From Luteimonas cucumeris (lineage in GTDB: Bacteria > Pseudomonadota > Gammaproteobacteria > Xanthomonadales > Xanthomonadaceae), in NCBI RefSeq assembly GCF_007830035.1, contig NZ_VLKN01000004.1:186001-250000 (forward strand): 64,000 nucleotides of DNA, written 5' to 3'. The position numbers were made by a program, and so were the translations under genes. Within the stretch, counting starts at the first letter, position 1, and every line of letters begins with the position of its first letter. Of the stretch, positions 53,521 to 63,128 are shown in pieces. The notes beneath the pieces are model-generated. The model was not told the DNA's origin and did not search any database. It worked only from the letters and a program-made list of their open reading frames with translations.

Positions 53521-54189
53521 TCACAGCCGGGCGATGCCGCTGCTCACCAGCAACACGCCCAGCGTCAGCAGTGCGAAGGCGACGATGTGGTTGTTGTAAT
53601 GGACCACCCAGCCCTTGAATCGCGCCAAGGGCGCCTGCGCGCGCTTGCCCAGCAGCAACGAGGCCAGCAGTGGCGCGAGCACGCCCAGGCTGGCGACGAG
53701 CGTGAAAACGATCAGCGCCGCCAGTTGAGCGTGCGGCAGCGGCGTTGCCGTTGCGATCGTCAGCCCGCCGGACATGATCAGCGGCACGTTCTTCGGATTG
53801 AACGCGATCGTCACGAAGCCCAGGCCCGCAGCACGGGGGGTCGTCAAGGTCTCGATCATTCCCATCCAGAATGGCGGCGCCGGCGACTGTCCATCTTTTG
53901 AACGCCTGTGCCACTGCACCAGGGCCAATCCCAGCAGCAGCAGTCCCAGCGGAATCCGCAGCGCCTCGATCCACGCCGGCATGCCGCCCTCGAGCCACGA
54001 GGCCAGGTCCACCAGCAGGATCGACACGCCACCGACCAACAAGAAGCCGGCGAACCAGCCCGTCAGGAACGCGCCCAGCACCGGCGCGTCCCTGCGCGTC
54101 AGCAGCATCACCGGAATCACCAGCACCGGCATCGTTGCCAGCAATACGCCGATCGCCAGCGGCAGGGACTGGGCTATGGCCGGCAGCAT
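53521..54189 (-). CDS. GAP-family (Sap/LysE-like) membrane protein
   Basis: An inner-membrane protein of 222 aa with six hydrophobic helices. MLPAIAQSLPLAIGVLLATM opens the first helix; AFNPKNVPLIMSGG is the characteristic Asn-Pro loop after the central amphipathic segment. It matches the GAP/Sap family, which includes mycobacterial glycolipid-addressing proteins and LysE-like exporters. The substrate is unknown. The start at 54189 precedes the first helix directly; longer frames overlap nadE. It shares the bidirectional terminator with bamD. Confidence 0.82.
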   Translation of the reverse strand: MLPAIAQSLPLAIGVLLATMPVLVIPVMLLTRRDAPVLGAFLTGWFAGFLLVGGVSILLVDLASWLEGGMPAWIEALRIPLGLLLLGLALVQWHRRSKDGQSPAPPFWMGMIETLTTPRAAGLGFVTIAFNPKNVPLIMSGGLTIATATPLPHAQLAALIVFTLVASLGVLAPLLASLLLGKRAQAPLARFKGWVVHYNNHIVAFALLTLGVLLVSSGIARL

Positions 54190-54229
54190 GGAGCGCGCCT
54201 GCCGCGCACGCGGGAGCCCGCCACTGCGA

Positions 54230-55861
54230 TCACTCCCGATACCCGTTGCTGATCGGATAACGCCGCTCACGTCCGAACGCGCGGCGCGACACCTTCGGTC
54301 CTGGCGCCGCTTGATGACGCTTCCATTCGCTGATGCGCACGAGCCGCAGCACCTTGTCGACGGTGGCGATGTCGAAGCCGGCGCGGATGATGTCCTCGCG
54401 CGACTGCTCCTGGTCGACGTGGCGCAGCAGGATGGCGTCGAGCACATCGTACGGCGGCAGCGAGTCCTGGTCCTTCTGGTTGTCGCGCAGTTCCGCCGAC
54501 GGCGGCCGCGCGATCACTTCCGGCGGGATCACAGGCGCGCCGGCGATCGTATTGCGCCAGTTCGCCAGCACGAACACCTCGGTCTTGTAGAGATCCTTGA
54601 TCGGCGCATAGCCGCCGCACATGTCGCCGTAGATCGTGGCGTAGCCGACCGCGTACTCGCTCTTGTTGCCGGTGGTCAACAGCAGTCCGCCGAACTTGTT
54701 GCTCAGCGCCATCAGCAGCGCGCCGCGCGCCCGCGACTGCAGGTTTTCCTCGGTGGTATCGACAGGCTGCCCAGCGAAGGTTTCGGCGAGTGCGTCGAGA
54801 TAGCCCTGGAACGGTTTCTCGATCGGCACCGCCAGCAGGCGCACGCCCAGCGCCTGGCACTGTTCGGCGGCAAGATCGTTGCTCAGGTCGGCGGTGTAGC
54901 GCGACGGCATGCGCACCGCAGTGACGTTGTCGGCACCAAGCGCGTCGACCGCGATCGCCAGCACCACCGCCGAATCGATGCCGCCGGACAGGCCCAGCCA
55001 TGCCTTTTCGAAACCGTTCTTGCGACAGTAGTCGCGGGTGCCGCGTACCACCGCGCGCCAGGCAAGCGCATCGCGGCTTTCCTCGTCCTCGAACGGCCAC
55101 GCCACCGGCGCGAACTTGCGCGATGCCGGATCGTAGTCGGCCAGCAGCCAGTGCTCCTCGAACGCACGCGCAGCCGGATGCACGAAGCCATCGCCGTCGG
55201 CCAGCACCGAAGCGCCATCGAACACCAGTGCGTCCTGCCCGCCGACGGCGTTGAGATAGGCCAGCGCCACGCCGGTCTCGCGCACGCGCTGCGCCAGCAA
55301 CGCGTCGCGCTGGGCATGCTTGTCGCGTTCGAATGGCGAGGCATTGGGTACCAGCACCAGTTGCGCGCCGGCCTGCGCGGTCTGCGCCAGCGGTTCCGGA
55401 AACCAGAGATCCTCGCAGATCACCAGGCCAAGCATGACGCCGTCGACCTCGAACACGCAGGTATCGCGGTCAGGGTCGACATCGAAATAGCGGCGCTCGT
55501 CGAACACCGCGTAATTGGGCAGTTCGCGCTTGCGATAGGTCGCCGCGACGCAGCCGTCGCGCAGCACGCTGGCGGCGTTGTAGACCACCGAGCCGGCCGC
55601 CTGCGGCCAACCCACGACCGCGACAATACCCTGCGTGGAGGCAGCAATATCCTGCAATGCCGCATCGCAATCGGCCAGGAACGACGGCCGCAGCAGCAGG
55701 TCCTCGGGCGGATAACCGCTGAGCGCCAGTTCCGGGAACAGCACCACGTCGGCGCCGTACTCGTCGCGCGCTTCGGCGATCATCGTGATGATGCGCTGCG
55801 CGTTCTGCGCGACCGCGCCGACCGGGAAATCGAACTGGGCCAGGGCAATGCGCAGGGTCAT
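54230..55861 (-). CDS. nadE: Glutamine-dependent NAD+ synthetase
   Basis: Two-domain NadE, 543 aa. The N-terminal nitrilase-type glutaminase (about 1-250) has the Glu in LFPELALSGYPPEDLLLR, Lys in TYRKRELPNYAVFDERRYF and Cys in LGLVICEDLWFPEP. The C-terminal ATP-pyrophosphatase synthetase (about 265-540) has LGLSGGIDSAVVLAIAVDAL and LTTGNKSEYAVGYATIYGDM. It amidates nicotinate adenine dinucleotide to NAD+. The ATG overlaps the stop of the upstream DUF559 gene. Confidence 0.97.
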   Translation of the reverse strand: MTLRIALAQFDFPVGAVAQNAQRIITMIAEARDEYGADVVLFPELALSGYPPEDLLLRPSFLADCDAALQDIAASTQGIVAVVGWPQAAGSVVYNAASVLRDGCVAATYRKRELPNYAVFDERRYFDVDPDRDTCVFEVDGVMLGLVICEDLWFPEPLAQTAQAGAQLVLVPNASPFERDKHAQRDALLAQRVRETGVALAYLNAVGGQDALVFDGASVLADGDGFVHPAARAFEEHWLLADYDPASRKFAPVAWPFEDEESRDALAWRAVVRGTRDYCRKNGFEKAWLGLSGGIDSAVVLAIAVDALGADNVTAVRMPSRYTADLSNDLAAEQCQALGVRLLAVPIEKPFQGYLDALAETFAGQPVDTTEENLQSRARGALLMALSNKFGGLLLTTGNKSEYAVGYATIYGDMCGGYAPIKDLYKTEVFVLANWRNTIAGAPVIPPEVIARPPSAELRDNQKDQDSLPPYDVLDAILLRHVDQEQSREDIIRAGFDIATVDKVLRLVRISEWKRHQAAPGPKVSRRAFGRERRYPISNGYRE

Positions 55862-56208
55862 CGCCGGTCTCCCGAAAGCTGCCGCAGGATCATGTCGCAG
55901 ACGCCTTCCAGATTTTGCAGTACGTCATTATTCCAGAAGCGCAGGACGATGAAGCCTTGGCTGCGCAGGTACCGGTCGCGGCGGGCGTCGCAGATCGCGT
56001 CGCAGTGCTGGCCGCCGTCGACTTCGATCAGCAGCGATTTCGCCAGGCAGGCGAAGTCGACGACGTAGGGCCCGACAGGGTGCTGGCGCCAGAATTTGCA
56101 GCCGACCATGGCGGTGCGGTCGCGCAGCGCACGCCACAGGGCGCGTTCGGCGTCGGTCATGTCCCTGCGCAGGCGCCGGGCGGCATCGCGTTTCTGGCCT
56201 TCGCGCAT
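55858..56208 (-). CDS. DUF559 endonuclease-like protein
   Basis: A 116-aa protein with the DUF559 (Vsr-like, restriction-endonuclease fold) pattern: AERALWRALRDRTAMVGCKF, WRQHPVGPYVVDFACLAKSL, LIEVDGGQH and VLRFWNNDVLQNLEGV. The D..E.D triad of the family is present. It is often annotated as hypothetical; cellular role unknown. It overlaps nadE by four bases, so it is transcribed with it. Confidence 0.88.
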   Translation of the reverse strand: MREGQKRDAARRLRRDMTDAERALWRALRDRTAMVGCKFWRQHPVGPYVVDFACLAKSLLIEVDGGQHCDAICDARRDRYLRSQGFIVLRFWNNDVLQNLEGVCDMILRQLSGDRR

Positions 56209-56295
56209 CCTTGCGCTCCAGGTTCGATCAGGCTCAAGGATTACGCGTTTGCGTTCCGACTGCTATCGGAAAAATCTGAAATTGCTTGACACTCA

Positions 56296-56388
56296 CCCTC
56301 ACCCAACCCTCTCCCGTAAACGGGAGAGGGCTTCAAAATCGCCGCGGCTTGAGCCCTCTCCCGCTTGCGGGAGAGGGTTGGGTGAGGG
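56296..56388. repeat. Nested inverted repeat CCCTCACCCAACCCTCTCCCG
   Basis: A perfect 21-nt inverted repeat (56296-56316 and 56368-56388) whose inner halves CCCTCTCCCG/CGGGAGAGGG also pair locally, giving either two small hairpins or one large one. It lies between the DUF559 gene and sucD in a 286-base gap, with no gene. Confidence 0.8.
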
Positions 56389-56445
56389 CCCGCGCGTAAG
56401 CGCGGCAAAGCGCGGCGGCAGCACTACGACCGCCCTCCACCAAGC

Positions 56446-56472
56446 AAAAGGGCCGCCAAAGGCGGCCCTTTT
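56446..56472. terminator. Intrinsic terminator after sucD
   Basis: AAAAGGGCCGCC, loop AAA, GGCGGCCCTTTT; 12-bp perfect stem with T tracts in both directions, 22 bases past the sucD stop. Confidence 0.93.
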
Positions 56473-56494
56473 GCCATGACCCATGGTGGATGGC

Positions 56495-57370
<876 letters not shown>

Positions 57371-57386
57371 TGAATTGTCCCAGTAG

Positions 57387-57404
57387 GGCGGGCCCTGGCC
57401 CGCC
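57387..57404. repeat. Palindrome in the sucC-sucD gap
   Basis: GGCGGGCC and GGCCCGCC around CT: a very stable 8-bp hairpin in the intercistronic leader of sucD, 16 bases before its ATG. Confidence 0.55.
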
Positions 57405-57454
57405 ATCGGAAATCGGAATCGCGTGCGGCAGGCTCGGGCCCGCCTACGTGACGG

Positions 57455-58624
<1,170 letters not shown>

Positions 58625-58750
58625 GTGGGGTCCATGCAGAAAGACAGACCGCGCGCGATGCTTTGCCGGGCAAAGCCGGTTTGAAGGGCGCGGGAGCCGT
58701 ATTGTCGCCCAGCGCGCGGCTGCGAGGCAAAAAAACGCCGGGATGGATCG

Positions 58751-58781
58751 TTGCGGCTCCCGGGCTTGGTCCGCCTATACT
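58751..58781 (+). promoter_or_regulatory. Possible sigma-70 promoter for pilS
   Basis: TTGCGG (58751-58756) and TATACT (58776-58781) with a 19-nt spacer. The start would be near 58788, about 24 nt before the inferred TTG start of pilS. Confidence 0.4.
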
Positions 58782-58811
58782 CGGTCGCATGGGATCCGAG
58801 GGGGCTCTGCC

Positions 58812-60428
58812 TTGTTGACGCTGCGACGCCGACCCGAGCATCTGGATGCCGAGGGCGGGCTGCGCCGCGAGCTGTATTTCTTCGGCCTGTACCGGGTGCT
58901 GGAAGCCAGCCTGTTGGCCCTACTCGCCTTCGGGCCGGCGGCGGTGCTGGTCGGCCCGGTGCAATACCCGGTGCTGGTGGCGGCCACGGCGATGGGCTAT
59001 CTCGCCGCCGCTGCGGTGCTGATGATCTGGGGGCGCGACAGCAATTCGCTGCGCACACCGGTCATCGCCGGCCTCCTGGTCGACATTGTCGTTGCCGCGC
59101 TGGCCACCCACGGCGCCCCGCAGGTCGCTTCCGGCATCGCCCTGATGCTGCTGTTCAATGTCGGCGCGGCGGCCTTGTTCCTGCCGTTGCGGCTGGCGCT
59201 GGCCGCCGCGGCGCTGGCTTTCGTGGTGATCCTGGGCCAGTACCTGTGGAGCGTGGCGGCCGGCGGCGACCAGCGGCCGCTGGCGGAAATCTTCATGTTC
59301 GGCACCAGCTACCTGGCGCTGGCGACGCTGATGAACCAGCTCGGCGGCCGCATGCAGGCCAGCGAGGCGCTGGCCACCCAGCGCGGCGTCGAGGTCGCCA
59401 ACCTCGCGGAGGTCAACGAACTGATCATCCGCCGCATGCGCACCGGCGTGCTGCTGGTCGATGCCGACGGCCACATCCGCCTCGCCAACGAGGCCGCCCA
59501 GGCATTGCTCGGCGATGCCGGCGACGGGCGCCGCGTACTCGCCCTGTGCGCGCCGGAACTGGCGCGGCGATTGCAGCAATGGCGCAGCGATGGCGCTTCC
59601 GACAACACCCCATTGCGGCTGGGCAGCGAACAGGACGAAGTATTGCCGCGCTTCGCGCGCCTGCTCGCCAACAGCGAACTGTCGCTGGTGTTCCTTGACG
59701 ACACCTCGCTGCTGTCGCGCCGCGCCGAGACGATCACGCTGGCCGCGCTCGGCCGCTTCTCCGCCAGCCTTGCGCACGAGATCCGCAATCCGCTGGCCGC
59801 GATCAGTTATGCCGCGCAGTTGCTGGAAGAATCCAACGACATCTCGCTGGCCGACCGGCGCATGCTGCAGATCGTGCGCCAGCAATGCGTGCGCATGAAC
59901 GGCATCGTCGAAAGCGTGCTCGGCCTGGCCCGGCGCGAACGCGCCAACCCCGAGCACATCGAAGTCGTGGGCCTGGCGCGGCGCTTCATCGATGAATACG
60001 TCAGCGCCCACCCACTGGACGACGACAGCCTGCAGATCAGCCACCAGACCCCCACCCAGACGGCGCTGGTCGACCCGCGCCACCTGCAGCAGATCCTGAC
60101 CGTGCTGGTCAGCAACGCCCGCAGCTATGGCCGCCTGCCCGGCCAGCCGGCGCGGATCACACTGCGCGTGCATCACGACGACGGCATCCCGAGCATCGAC
60201 GTGCTCGACCGCGGCCCCGGCATCCCCGATGGCGCCGCCGATCGCCTGTTCCGGCCGTTCTACACCACCTCCGAGCACGGCACCGGCCTGGGCCTGTACA
60301 TCGCGCGCGACCTGGCCAAGGCCAACGAAGGCGACCTGGACTACATCCGCACCCCCGGCGGCAGCTGTTTCCGCATCAAGCTGCCGGGATCGCGTGCGTT
60401 GCTGGGCCAGAGCATGGCGCGGGGATGA
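58812..60428 (+). CDS. pilS: PilS sensor histidine kinase
   Basis: Membrane sensor kinase of about 538 aa for type IV pilus transcription. Six hydrophobic helices (about 25-180) are followed by a PAS-like region (about 205-300), then HisKA with FSASLAHEIRNPLAAISYAA (His322) and an ATPase domain with LTVLVSNARSYGR, VLDRGPGIPDGAADRLF and EHGTGLGLYIARDL. The start is inferred as TTG at 58812, with GAGGGGGC 5-6 nt upstream; no in-frame ATG fits. The cognate regulator pilR is 104 bp downstream. PilS in Pseudomonas senses pilin level in the membrane. Confidence 0.92.
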   Translation: MLTLRRRPEHLDAEGGLRRELYFFGLYRVLEASLLALLAFGPAAVLVGPVQYPVLVAATAMGYLAAAAVLMIWGRDSNSLRTPVIAGLLVDIVVAALATHGAPQVASGIALMLLFNVGAAALFLPLRLALAAAALAFVVILGQYLWSVAAGGDQRPLAEIFMFGTSYLALATLMNQLGGRMQASEALATQRGVEVANLAEVNELIIRRMRTGVLLVDADGHIRLANEAAQALLGDAGDGRRVLALCAPELARRLQQWRSDGASDNTPLRLGSEQDEVLPRFARLLANSELSLVFLDDTSLLSRRAETITLAALGRFSASLAHEIRNPLAAISYAAQLLEESNDISLADRRMLQIVRQQCVRMNGIVESVLGLARRERANPEHIEVVGLARRFIDEYVSAHPLDDDSLQISHQTPTQTALVDPRHLQQILTVLVSNARSYGRLPGQPARITLRVHHDDGIPSIDVLDRGPGIPDGAADRLFRPFYTTSEHGTGLGLYIARDLAKANEGDLDYIRTPGGSCFRIKLPGSRALLGQSMARG

Positions 60429-60532
60429 GGCGGCTCGGCTGAGCATTCGAGATCGCGTCGTCATCCTTTGTCGCGTCATTTGAGTCCGAGGCCGCGCCCA
60501 GAGTAAGGTAGCCGCGTCTCTGGGAGGGGTGC

Positions 60533-61954
60533 ATGACCGAGCCGCGCAGCGCTTTGGTAGTCGACGACGAGCGCGACATCCGCGAATTGCTGGTATTGAC
60601 GCTGGGCCGCATGGGCCTGCGCGTGGACACGGCCGCCACCGTGACCGGCGCGCGGGAAATGCTGTCGCGCGAAAAGTACGCGCTGTGCCTCACCGACATG
60701 CGCCTGCCGGATGGCTCGGGCATCGACCTGGTGCAGGAAATCTCGACCCGCCACCCCAACACGCCGGTGGCCATGATCACCGCGTTCGGCAACGTCGAGG
60801 CCGCGGTCGAGGCGCTCAAGGCCGGCGCGTTCGATTTCGTCGCCAAGCCGGTCGACCTGACCGTGCTGCGCGACCTGGTGCGGCACGCGCTGATGCTCGG
60901 CACCCACCGTGCGCAGATCGCCACCTCCGCCGGCCCGCGCCTGCAGGGCGATTCGCCGGCGATGGTCACCCTGCGCCAGACCATCGCCAAGGTCTCGCGC
61001 AGCCAGGCGCCGGTCTACATCGTCGGCGAGTCCGGCGTCGGCAAGGAGCTCACTGCGCGCAGCATCCACGAGCAGAGCGCGCGCGCCACCGCACCGTTCG
61101 TGCCGGTCAACTGCGGCGCCATTCCCACCGAACTGATGGAGAGCGAATTCTTCGGCCATCGCAAGGGCAGCTTCACCGGCGCCCATGCCGACAAGCCGGG
61201 CCTGTTCCAGGCGGCCGAGGGCGGCACCCTGTTCCTCGACGAAGTCGCCGAACTGCCACTGTCGATGCAGGTCAAGCTGCTGCGCGCGATCCAGGAAAAA
61301 TCGGTGCGCCCGGTGGGCGCGGCATCCGAAGTACCGGTCGACGTGCGCATTCTCTCTGCCACCCACAAGAACCTCGAGAAGCTGGTCGACGAAGGCCGCT
61401 TCCGCCACGACCTGTACTACCGCATCAACGTGATCGAACTACAGGTCCCGCCGCTGCGCGAGCGCCGCGACGACCTGCCCGGGCTGGCGCAATCGATCCT
61501 GCAACGCCTGGCGATCCCGCACCATCGCGTGCCGCCCACGCTGAGCCGATCCGCGCTCGACGCGTTGAACGCGTATTCTTTCCCCGGCAACGTGCGCGAA
61601 CTGGAAAACATCCTCGAACGTGCCATGGCCATGGCCGACGGCGACACCATCGAAGCCGCCGACCTGCGCCTGCCCGCGCGCGGCGCGGAGCCGCCGCCCG
61701 CAACGTCGACATCGACGCCTGCAGCCGCACCCATCCAGCAGCCCTCCCTCACCGACCCGCGCTTCGATCCCAGACGCCTGGATCCGGGCGACACCGCCGG
61801 CAGCGCCCTGCCGATGTACATCGAACAGATGGAACGCGCCGCGATCGAGAAGGCCCTGCAGGACCACCGCTACAACAAGACCAAGACTGCCGCTGCGCTG
61901 GGCATCACTTTTCGGGCGTTGCGGTACAAGCTGAAGAAGCTTGGGATCGACTAG
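60533..61954 (+). CDS. pilR: PilR sigma-54 response regulator
   Basis: NtrC-type activator, 473 aa. Receiver (1-120) with Asp55 in CLTDMRLPDGSG. AAA+ domain (about 140-375) with Walker A VGESGVGKE, the sigma-54-contact loop GSFTGA (212-217) in place of GAFTGA, and GGTLFLDEVAELPLSMQVKL. C-terminal Fis-type HTH has IEKALQDHRYNKTKTAAALG, then ITFRALRYKLKKLGI. The ATG has GGGAGGGG 5 nt upstream. Its target should include the sigma-54 promoter of pilA at 62511. Confidence 0.97.
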   Translation: MTEPRSALVVDDERDIRELLVLTLGRMGLRVDTAATVTGAREMLSREKYALCLTDMRLPDGSGIDLVQEISTRHPNTPVAMITAFGNVEAAVEALKAGAFDFVAKPVDLTVLRDLVRHALMLGTHRAQIATSAGPRLQGDSPAMVTLRQTIAKVSRSQAPVYIVGESGVGKELTARSIHEQSARATAPFVPVNCGAIPTELMESEFFGHRKGSFTGAHADKPGLFQAAEGGTLFLDEVAELPLSMQVKLLRAIQEKSVRPVGAASEVPVDVRILSATHKNLEKLVDEGRFRHDLYYRINVIELQVPPLRERRDDLPGLAQSILQRLAIPHHRVPPTLSRSALDALNAYSFPGNVRELENILERAMAMADGDTIEAADLRLPARGAEPPPATSTSTPAAAPIQQPSLTDPRFDPRRLDPGDTAGSALPMYIEQMERAAIEKALQDHRYNKTKTAAALGITFRALRYKLKKLGID

Positions 61955-62407
61955 CGCACGCGTCGGGGCGTTGCCCGACCTACCGTAGGTTAAGGAGCCG
62001 CGAGGCACCCATTGTTGGGTCATGCGCTCGACAGCGCTCAGTGGCAATCGTCCTCACGCTGATACCGCGCGGCCAGTACGGTAACGGTCTGATCGTTCAA
62101 TCGAACAGCGCTGCATACCCGGAAGCACCGAAGCCGATCACCAATTCGTGCAGGAATGCGTCCGCTGCAATGGCCTAGCGGCAGCTCAGGGGCAAACACT
62201 CAGACACGCCTCGTGCCACAGCGAAGAAACCAGGTTTCGATCAAGACGCAATACGGCGCTCCAATGTCTACTGGAGCGCATCGTGCGCAACCGCTCTTGA
62301 TCTCTCGGGCACCCGAAAAGCATCGGTTCAAAGGGGCACTTCTACAGGGATTGACCGACAGCCGCTAAGGCAAAATCTGACAAAGCGCCTAGCCACAGGA
62401 CACTACA

Positions 62408-62422
62408 TGACGCTAAGCGTCA
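62408..62422. promoter_or_regulatory. Perfect palindrome upstream of pilA
   Basis: TGACGC-TAA-GCGTCA, 88 bases before the -24 box of the pilA promoter: the distance and symmetry fit an activator or repressor site. It does not obviously match the TGTC-type sites reported for Pseudomonas PilR, so the protein that binds it is unknown. Confidence 0.45.
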
Positions 62423-62510
62423 GTTTCTGTCCCGCCTCATTGTCGAGCATCCACATTCTGCCCGTGGCTGTAGTCACAGTTCCAAACATGCGCCATGCAA
62501 CCACGCGGAT

Positions 62511-62525
62511 TGGCACGGGTTCTGC
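62511..62525 (+). promoter_or_regulatory. Sigma-54 promoter for pilA
   Basis: TGGCAC-GGGTT-CTGC, with GG (62512-62513) and GC (62524-62525) 12 nt apart; one mismatch in the -12 box. The start would be near 62537, giving a leader of about 100 nt. Confidence 0.8.
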
Positions 62526-62635
62526 GTATTATTCCGTGCACGTGCGGCATCGCACGGCTGCCCAACGGACCGGTCCGGTACAGACGGGCTTACGCGGCAC
62601 GTGAAATTTTCATCACTCCTAGGGGATACACACAG

Positions 62636-63061
62636 ATGAAGAACCAACAGGGCTTTACCTTGATCGAACTGATGATCGTCGTTGCGATCATCGCCATCCT
62701 GGCCGCCATCGCGCTGCCGGCTTACCAGGACTACGTGGCCCGTTCGCAGGTTACCGAAGCGATGAGCTTGGCTTCCGGTTCCAAGACTGCCGTCGCCGAG
62801 TTCTACGCCGACCGCGGCGTTTGGCCGACGACGAATGCCGAGGCCGGCGTTGCGGGGGCAACCTCGATTTCCGGCAAGTATGTCGCCCAGACCGCAATTG
62901 CGGCCAATGGCGTCATCACCTCGACCTTCTCGACCTCGGCCAACACGAAGATTGCGAGCGATACTCTGACCCTGACCCCGAGCGACGCGTCCGGCGGCAG
63001 CATCGCCTGGACCTGCGGCGGCACGGTCGAAGCGAAGTATCGTCCGAGCAGCTGCCGTTAA
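62636..63061 (+). CDS. pilA: Type IV pilin PilA (major subunit)
   Basis: Type IVa pilin of 141 aa. The class III leader MKNQQG is cut before Phe7 by Pil[21 protein letters not shown] and [17 protein letters not shown] form the conserved N-terminal helix with Glu5 of the mature chain. A C-terminal disulphide loop lies between Cys126 and Cys140 (WTCGG to RPSSC). The short, small-residue-rich beta domain is typical of Xanthomonadaceae/Lysobacteraceae pilins. The start at 62636 is fixed by the leader and the AGGGGA ribosome site. It has its own sigma-54 promoter and terminator, so pilin is made in excess. Confidence 0.97.
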   Translation: MKNQQGFTLIELMIVVAIIAILAAIALPAYQDYVARSQVTEAMSLASGSKTAVAEFYADRGVWPTTNAEAGVAGATSISGKYVAQTAIAANGVITSTFSTSANTKIASDTLTLTPSDASGGSIAWTCGGTVEAKYRPSSCR

Positions 63062-63090
63062 TTCGTAACGGCCAATCGACGTTTGTGTGC

Positions 63091-63113
63091 AAAGGGCCGC
63101 TCTGCGGCCCTTT
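63091..63113 (+). terminator. Intrinsic terminator after pilA
   Basis: AAAGGGCCGC, loop TCT, GCGGCCCTTT followed by GTTTTCT: a 10-bp stem plus T-rich tail 30 bases past the pilA stop and before the next gene. Confidence 0.9.
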
Positions 63114-63128
63114 GTTTTCTGGTCCTTA

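Larger units (their letters stand above)
61955..62635. other. Gene-free upstream region of pilA
   Basis: A 681-base interval without a supportable gene; the short open frames have no family features. It holds the palindrome at 62408-62422 and the sigma-54 promoter at 62511-62525. Composition looks less GC-rich than neighbouring genes. Such long upstream regions suit an activator bound at a distance, here probably PilR. Confidence 0.6.

Noticed and set aside
53774-56068. A 764-codon plus-strand frame opposite the GAP-family gene and nadE
   Set aside because: The opposite strand encodes intact NadE motifs; the plus frame has shadow composition only.
61955-62635. Small open frames (for example 62156-62368 and 62407-62604) upstream of pilA
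   Set aside because: They lack ribosome sites, are not G/C-biased at third positions like neighbouring genes, and one overlaps the sigma-54 promoter.
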